The translations under genes were made by a program, and so were the position numbers. From assembly GCF_964355755.1 (NCBI RefSeq), contig NC_092674.1, positions 9,551,001 through 9,615,000 on the forward strand: a stretch of DNA of 64,000 nucleotides. Direction: 5' to 3'. This stretch comes from Antedon mediterranea (Eukaryota > Echinodermata > Crinoidea > Comatulida > Antedonidae). Positions 58,302 through 64,000 of this stretch are shown in pieces (within the stretch, counting starts at the first letter, position 1; each line of letters starts with the position of its first letter). The notes under the pieces are model-generated. The model was not told the DNA's origin, ran no database searches, and saw nothing but the letters and a program-made list of their open reading frames with translations.

Positions 58302-61300
58302 TGATCCGTGCAAACTTTAAGACCGTTGTCGACAACAGCATCAGTGCTCCTCTTTTATGTTTTAATGCTTCTTTATATTTACGTTCTTGTACTTTTCTGT
58401 TTTTACGTAACATTACCAGGCATCTTTTATTACATACTATTGAATAAACTGATCACATTATGTATCGTTAGATATTCTCATGGACCCTTTTGACAATATA
58501 GATGCATTCCCATTTAATCACATTATTGATAATGATGAATTCTTGCATGTCATTCACTATTACTTTTGTGACGATAGAATTGACTTTGATAGATTTAATT
58601 CTTTAATTTTTAACCCTTTTGATATTAATTTTAAAGATGTTATTAATGACAACGATGCCCAATTATTTTCCGAAAATATTGAATCTTGTGCCTATGAATA
58701 TATTGATAGTCTTAACAACAAATATTCAACCCAAGATTATTCATTTAGTATCTTTCACTTAAACGCACGCAGTCTTGTTAAACATTTTAACGATATCAAT
58801 GTATGCGTAGGTGCTATTAACCATGAATTCTCAGCACTATGCTTCACCGAAACTTTTTTTAATCATAATACGCCTTTTTCCTTTTATAATATTCCCAATT
58901 ATAACCTCTTGCATGTTTCACGAGCTGATAGACCAGGAGGAGGCGTTGCCATTTACCTACACCAGAGATTTAAATATATTCTTCGCCCTGATTTATCATT
59001 TATCATTACTAATGGTTCGGAATCTCTTTTCATTGAAATCGATGCACAACCCAAAAACATAATCCTTGGAGTAGTATATCGTTTGCCTGAATTATCCATT
59101 AACACATTTAATAAAGATATCTCTAATTTAATTGACACCATTAATAATGAGAAAAAAACAGCATATATTTCAGGAGACTTTAATATTAACTTGTTAAATT
59201 CCAAAACACATAAAGGTACTTCTGATTTTGTTAATACTTTATTTCAATCAAATTATTATCCTCTTATTACTAGGCCAACTAGAATTACGCGTAATTCTGC
59301 AACTTTAATCGACAATATTTTTTGTAATAATCTATATGATAACATTTCTTCCGGAATTCTATATTCGGACATCTCGGATCACTTTCCTGTTTTCTTGTTA
59401 GTACATAAATCAGAACCTCTCCAACACCTGAAACCTAAATCAAAATATATATACATAAAAAAAGTCAATGATATTTCAATTTCTGCCTTAAGTAATGATT
59501 TGTCAAATGTTGACTGGACTAGTATTTATAACTCCAATGAACCCAATGAGGCATACGCTTTATTCAACGACATATTTAGTACATTATATAATAACAACAT
59601 TAAAACCACTCGTTCCAGACGCAATATTCGGAAAGAAAAAAAACCTTGGATAACTAAATGCTTAATTAAATCTATCGACAAAAAACACAAATTATATAAA
59701 ACATTTCTTATATCTAAAAAGCAAAAGGACAAAGATAAATATGTTAAATATCGAAATGTACTTACCAAAATCCTTCGTACTGCCCAAAAGAATTACTTCA
59801 GTGACAAATTTGAATTCCATAAAAATAACATCCAAAAAACCTGGCAAACAATAAATGGAGTCCTTGGCAAGAAATCTCGTAAACCGTTTCCTTCTCACTT
59901 TATTAACAATGACATTGAATTAAATAATCCTCAACAAATTGCAACTGAATTCAATAATTATTTTACTAGTATAGGGCCAAATTTAGTTAACAAAATACAT
60001 GTGTCGGATAATGATAATTATACTTCTACCCTACCTCGTCCATGTGTGCACTCTCTCTTTCTTAGTCCTGTAACCGAACATGAAGTTGTCAGTATAATAC
60101 TTTCCCTCAAAGATAATAAATCTCCTGGGTTTGATGGGTTTTCCAATAAAATTATTAAACGTGTTTCTAATTTTATATGCAAACCCTTAACTAACATTTT
60201 TAATACTTCTTTTCAAACCGGTATTTTTCCTGATTCTTTTAAAATAGCTAAAGTCATCCCTATCTACAAGAAAGAAGATCCTCATCATTTCAATAACTAC
60301 AGACCAATCTCCCTACTTCCTTGTTTCTCAAAATTAATTGAAAAAATAATGCATAATCGAATTTCTTCCTTTTTAACTAAACATAACATTTTATTTAAAG
60401 GCCAATATGGTTTCAGGAAAAAGTATTCAACAGATCTTGCTTTATTAGATATTTTTGACAAAATTACAATTGCCCTGAGTAAAAATGAGTTTTCTGTTGG
60501 CATTTTCCTTGATTTATCTAAGGCCTTCGATACTATTAACCACGATATTTTAATTCATAAACTTTCAAATTACGGTATCAGAGGCCTTCCTTTAAAACTA
60601 ATTAAAAGCTACCTTTCCAATCGTGTTCAGTTTACTTCCTTAAATAATTTTAACTCTTCCTATTCCCGTTTAACCTGTGGTGTTCCCCAAGGATCGATTC
60701 TTGGACCACTCTTATTCCTGATTTTTGTTAACGATATACCAAACAGCTCTAAATTACTAAATTTTATCTTATTTGCTGACGACACAAATATTTTTTTCTC
60801 TCATCCTAAATCAAATACCTTGTTTAAAATTGTCAATGATGAGTTACTTAAAGTTTCAAATTGGCTCAAACACAATAAATTAACTCTTAATACATTCAAA
60901 ACGAACTATATAATATTTTCTAAACGTAAAATTTCAAATTCTTTAAATGAACAAATATACATTGATAATAAAATGATCAAACGAGTTAATGAAACCCAAT
61001 TTTTAGGAGTAACCATAGATGCCTCTCTGACTTGGAAACTACATATAAATAAAATCAGTAATCTAGTTTCTAGAAATGTTGGAATATTGAACAAATTAAA
61101 ACATATCTTCCCTCAAAAAACCTTATTAACCCTTTATAATACTTTAGTTTTGCCTTACCTTTCTTATGCCAATTTATGTTGGGCAATTACTCTAGATAAA
61201 TTTAATACGTTATGCCCCTGGACAAGTCTAGAGAAAACTCAAATTGACCGCCTTTTTAAACTACAAAAACGTGCACTTCGGATTTGCGCGGGAGAATCAT

Positions 61301-62040
61301 TTAGAGCCCATACAAAATTACTTTTTAAAAGATTTAACGTTTTAAACATTTATGATTTAAATAAATTACAAGTTGCCTCATTTATGTACCGTTTATCTAA
61401 CAATTTACTGCCTTCACATTTTAATGCTTTATTTACAAGAATTGACGAACGCCATTCCTATAAAACCCTATCCTCTGTTAACAATTATATCCTTGATAAT
61501 TTAAATGTTAAGGCTCGACGATTTTCTATGTATTATTTTGGTCCCAAACTTTGGACTTCACTCTCAAATGAACTTAAACAGAAATCTTCCTTTTCTAGTT
61601 TTAAATCTAATTTCAAACACAAAATGGTGTCAGAATATGCTACATAAATTTTCGCCGATCTTTTATCCTTATTTATTTGGTGGTGATACATGGCATTAAA
61701 TCCTTCACCCTGGTATTCAATAATCTCCGCTACATTGTATCGTTATACTTGTTATTATACCATATTTAATTATATTTCATATTGTACTCTAATTGTTATC
61801 ATTATCCCTTTTATCATATATTATATAATTGCCTGGTTTATCTTAACTTCTATAATTTAAATTTTTTTTTATTTCTTTATTTTATGTACTTTCACTATTA
61901 TATATTTATATTTTAGTCTACTCTGTAGCAATGTTAGTATACTTAGGCATACGGGAGTCACGACTTAAAGTTCAGTGAACTTACTGTGACTTCCATCCAC
62001 CCACATTTAATATATGTTATGTTATGTAAATGTAAATGAT
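58302..62040 (+). mobile_element. LINE, apparently near-complete, single ORF
   Basis: It consists of a short 5' region, a 3168-nt ORF, a 0.39-kb 3' UTR with a stem-loop (GAGTCACGAC..AGTTCAGTGAACTT..GTGAC at about 61955-61993), and a repetitive tail (ATGTTATGTTATGTAAATG). The 5' border is uncertain. No gag-like first ORF is visible, so it is either a one-ORF type or lost its 5' part. Target duplications were not found. The ORF has no stop or frameshift, so the insertion is probably recent. Confidence 0.8.
58480..61647 (+). CDS. LINE endonuclease/reverse transcriptase polyprotein
   Basis: 1055 residues. The N-terminal third is an apurinic-type endonuclease: HLNARSL (N95), TE (E124), GDFN (232-235) and SDH (299-301). 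The reverse transcriptase follows (about 500-830): KVIPIYKK, NYRPISLLP, GFRKKYST, LDLSKAFDTINH with the first catalytic Asp, GVPQGSILGPLLF, and FADD (765-768) with the catalytic pair. The C-terminal region has WTSLEKTQIDRLFKLQKRALR-type sequence usual for CR1/L2/Daphne-like LINEs of the Jockey group. No RNase H domain is evident. It nicks target DNA and primes reverse transcription of the element RNA. The clade assignment is from motif style only. Confidence 0.93.
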   Translation: MDPFDNIDAFPFNHIIDNDEFLHVIHYYFCDDRIDFDRFNSLIFNPFDINFKDVINDNDAQLFSENIESCAYEYIDSLNNKYSTQDYSFSIFHLNARSLVKHFNDINVCVGAINHEFSALCFTETFFNHNTPFSFYNIPNYNLLHVSRADRPGGGVAIYLHQRFKYILRPDLSFIITNGSESLFIEIDAQPKNIILGVVYRLPELSINTFNKDISNLIDTINNEKKTAYISGDFNINLLNSKTHKGTSDFVNTLFQSNYYPLITRPTRITRNSATLIDNIFCNNLYDNISSGILYSDISDHFPVFLLVHKSEPLQHLKPKSKYIYIKKVNDISISALSNDLSNVDWTSIYNSNEPNEAYALFNDIFSTLYNNNIKTTRSRRNIRKEKKPWITKCLIKSIDKKHKLYKTFLISKKQKDKDKYVKYRNVLTKILRTAQKNYFSDKFEFHKNNIQKTWQTINGVLGKKSRKPFPSHFINNDIELNNPQQIATEFNNYFTSIGPNLVNKIHVSDNDNYTSTLPRPCVHSLFLSPVTEHEVVSIILSLKDNKSPGFDGFSNKIIKRVSNFICKPLTNIFNTSFQTGIFPDSFKIAKVIPIYKKEDPHHFNNYRPISLLPCFSKLIEKIMHNRISSFLTKHNILFKGQYGFRKKYSTDLALLDIFDKITIALSKNEFSVGIFLDLSKAFDTINHDILIHKLSNYGIRGLPLKLIKSYLSNRVQFTSLNNFNSSYSRLTCGVPQGSILGPLLFLIFVNDIPNSSKLLNFILFADDTNIFFSHPKSNTLFKIVNDELLKVSNWLKHNKLTLNTFKTNYIIFSKRKISNSLNEQIYIDNKMIKRVNETQFLGVTIDASLTWKLHINKISNLVSRNVGILNKLKHIFPQKTLLTLYNTLVLPYLSYANLCWAITLDKFNTLCPWTSLEKTQIDRLFKLQKRALRICAGESFRAHTKLLFKRFNVLNIYDLNKLQVASFMYRLSNNLLPSHFNALFTRIDERHSYKTLSSVNNYILDNLNVKARRFSMYYFGPKLWTSLSNELKQKSSFSSFKSNFKHKMVSEYAT

Positions 62041-62189
62041 ATATATATATATATATATATATAAGTGAGTGGAAAAAATAAATAAACGAAAATGAAATAA
62101 ATATATGTTTACGTGAATGTTTAATTTGCGGTCGTCATTTCAAAGTTGTTTTCAAGGTTAATGATTCTATAATATGAAATTGACCATTA
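61648..62189. other. LINE 3' UTR and flank
   Basis: AT-rich 3' UTR to about 62040, then an (AT)n microsatellite (62038-62062) and a short unique stretch before the Helitron-like elements. Confidence 0.6.
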
Positions 62190-62263
62190 TTAGTTATCCG
62201 CACTCGGCGGATAACTCCTTGTGATTGTATGGGATCATCATTTTTTTTTTTTTTTCTGTATTA
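62190..62263 (+). mobile_element. Helitron-like element C, 5' part (interrupted)
   Basis: Begins TTAGTTATCCGC after host A, with its own terminal hairpin (AGTTATCCGC, loop ACTCG, GCGGATAACT), and runs to TTCTGTATTA. It continues after element B at 63850 (TTCTTATTTCTTTCC). Joining the two edges restores the family sequence seen in copies A and B. Confidence 0.8.
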
Positions 62264-63849
62264 TTAGTTATCCGCTTAGTAGCGGATAACTCCTTGTAAT
62301 CGTCCTGTTTCATCATATTTTTTTTTCTTTTCTGTATTATTCTTCTTTCCTTCTGTCATTTTTGTGCGTCGCGTTTCTCTAAAACGTGTAAACAGAACAT
62401 ATCGTAACTTTGTCAACATAACGACATTTACGTGAACTTGTGCACCTCCTATTTTTGAATGACGTCAGAGTTGCGCAACGTGACTTACGCGCGATTTTAT
62501 GAATTTCAATGATTGATCATAGACTAAAAACGAAACATAATTTTGTTTTGACACTTTGTGAAAATTTAAGTCATATCAAGCGCAAACTTTCTATTGATTA
62601 AAAATAGCATGTTTCACAAAAAGTTACGCGCGCACGCGCGTTTAAAATTTTAGAATACGAAAGATCAACTTCTAATCAACTTTCTATGCGTTTCATGTCA
62701 TTTTGAGCATGTCAAAAATTCCCACGCGCGCGAAAATTTTTACGCACGCGGTGCACACGTAGCGTTAAAAACATATTTTTTTCGCGTGATTTATGTTTTT
62801 TCAGCCTTTTCTAGTAATGTTACCAAATTTTAAACAATTTCGACTTAAAATTACGTCATACGAGCACGTCGAATTAGATAATTTGCACGCGTTTTTGGTG
62901 AAAAAGTTCAAAAATTCGTCAAAATTATGCCTATTTTTAAACAGTCATAGATTCTAAACTACATGGAGAACTTTTTTTAAATTACATATTCTGGAAGTTG
63001 ATGAGTTGTAAATATCGGATCATGCATTAATATGGCTAACCGGACATTGTGACGTCATCGTATGGCCACGCCAATATAAAATATAGGATTTTTGTCTCTT
63101 TCGTCATAGCTCATCACATTTAATAGAGCGCATCTCCACTTATTCGTTGTCTATTTTCACCCCGATTTTAATATATTCTAGGTCAATCAACTATCTTTTG
63201 CATGAATTAAAAATTTTTTAATTTTTTTAACGTCATCATGCCTAAAAATTTAAATTACGTTGGTCATTAATTTTATCTTTACATTAAATTTTAATCTGTT
63301 ATACCTCGTAAGAATAAAATGTGATAATCACGATTAAAACGTTTTCAGGAAGCTATTTTATTGTAGATACAAAATCATGTGTAAATTGTGGCAATCGAAT
63401 GTTGTGACGTCATCATATGGCCAGTTAAATAAAAAAAGTCGTATTTTCATCTTTTGCATTATATTTCATTACATTAAAAAGAGCGCGCATCAATATTTCA
63501 CGTATTAAAATTTCTTCTATACGTTAATATGTTGTTGCTGAGATAATTTCATTCAGAAATTTCTACTTTTGCATTTCATTTTGAAACCGTCAAGATGTTA
63601 AAAATTACAATAAAATACGGGTCCCGTAATTTCACCTATTTTACACTGTTTGTGATATGTATACAGATTGTACTGTGTATACTATATGACACAAAATAAC
63701 AGAATTCAGAAATAACAACATATCATATTCTTCAGTTCAGGTTATAATGCCTTAATATTTTTCTGTGTGCAATATTCTAACGTATGACGTGCACGTGGCG
63801 TTTGTCGAGCGGATAACTAACTCGTCAAAGTGACGAGTTTCATGTCTAG
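62264..63849 (+). mobile_element. Helitron-like element B, nested in C
   Basis: 1586 bp, full length. It starts TTAGTTATCCGC with hairpin arms AGTTATCCGC / GCGGATAACT and ends with the AACTCGTCA-AAG-TGACGAGTT hairpin then TTCATGTCTAG, followed by T. It is in the orientation opposite to copy A at 20129-21724 and similar over its whole length. No protein-coding frame, so mobilisation must come from elsewhere. It interrupts element C exactly between A and T. Confidence 0.85.
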
Positions 63850-64000
63850 TTCTTATTTCTTTCCTTCCATTTTTGTGTAGAGCGTTTCTCTAACATGTGT
63901 AAACGTAACATTTCATAACTTTGACAACATGTGGGCATTTATGTGAAGTTGTGCACCTCCTATTTTTGAATGACGTCAGAGTTGCGCAACGTGACTTACG
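63850..64000 (+). mobile_element. Helitron-like element C, continuation (cut by window end)
   Basis: TTCTTATTTCTTTCCTTCC onward matches the interior of B from about 62341 (GCGTTTCTCTAA, CTTTGTCAAC-like, TTGTGCACCTCCTATTTTTG, GACGTCAGAGTTGCGCAACG). It has small differences, so it is a separate, older copy. Confidence 0.8.

Noticed and set aside
58308-58493. Short hydrophobic ORF before the LINE polyprotein
   Set aside because: It overlaps the main ORF by a few bases and has no gag or RNA-binding motif; judged 5' UTR.

Overview
This window is AT-rich eukaryotic (animal) genomic DNA with spliced genes, long introns and a heavy load of dispersed repeats. Transposon variety, the gene content and frequent TAGGCCT-like and ACAGTACTGT-like words suggest a marine invertebrate, plausibly a deuterostome such as an echinoderm. 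That placement is an inference and is not shown by any one gene.

Region 1 (about 2.4-40.8 kb, + strand) holds one complete 12-exon SLC6 sodium/chloride-coupled transporter gene. All 12 exons join in frame with GT-AG introns to give 585 residues, most like the glycine-transporter branch. Its introns, especially the 23-kb intron 2, hold most of the repeats: two inverted PIF/Harbinger copies on either side of coding exon 1, several MITE families, a pair of about 2-kb TIR elements with 7-bp target duplications, a Helitron-like element, a tRNA-derived SINE and several minisatellites.

Region 2 (about 40.8-48.8 kb) has no recognisable gene. It holds a local tandem duplication, a small TWA-flanked MITE whose empty site survives in the paralogous copy, an 868-bp fold-back element built from GGCGTTATAACGCC palindromes, and a minisatellite.

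Region 3 (48.8-58.1 kb, + strand) is a tandem array of three arylsulfatase-A-like sulfatase genes. Copies 1 and 3 are complete (4 exons, 551 residues each, with the C-x-P-x-R formylglycine motif and metal-binding Asp/Asn). The middle copy is a clear pseudogene, with exon 1 deleted, frameshifts, a stop, and most of exon 4 deleted. Its sequence is a mosaic of its two neighbours. Copy 1 uses a rare GC-AG intron where copy 3 uses GT-AG.

Region 4 (58.2-64 kb) holds a LINE with an uninterrupted 1055-residue endonuclease/reverse-transcriptase ORF, then a Helitron-like element inserted cleanly into another copy of the same family. The outer copy runs off the window edge.
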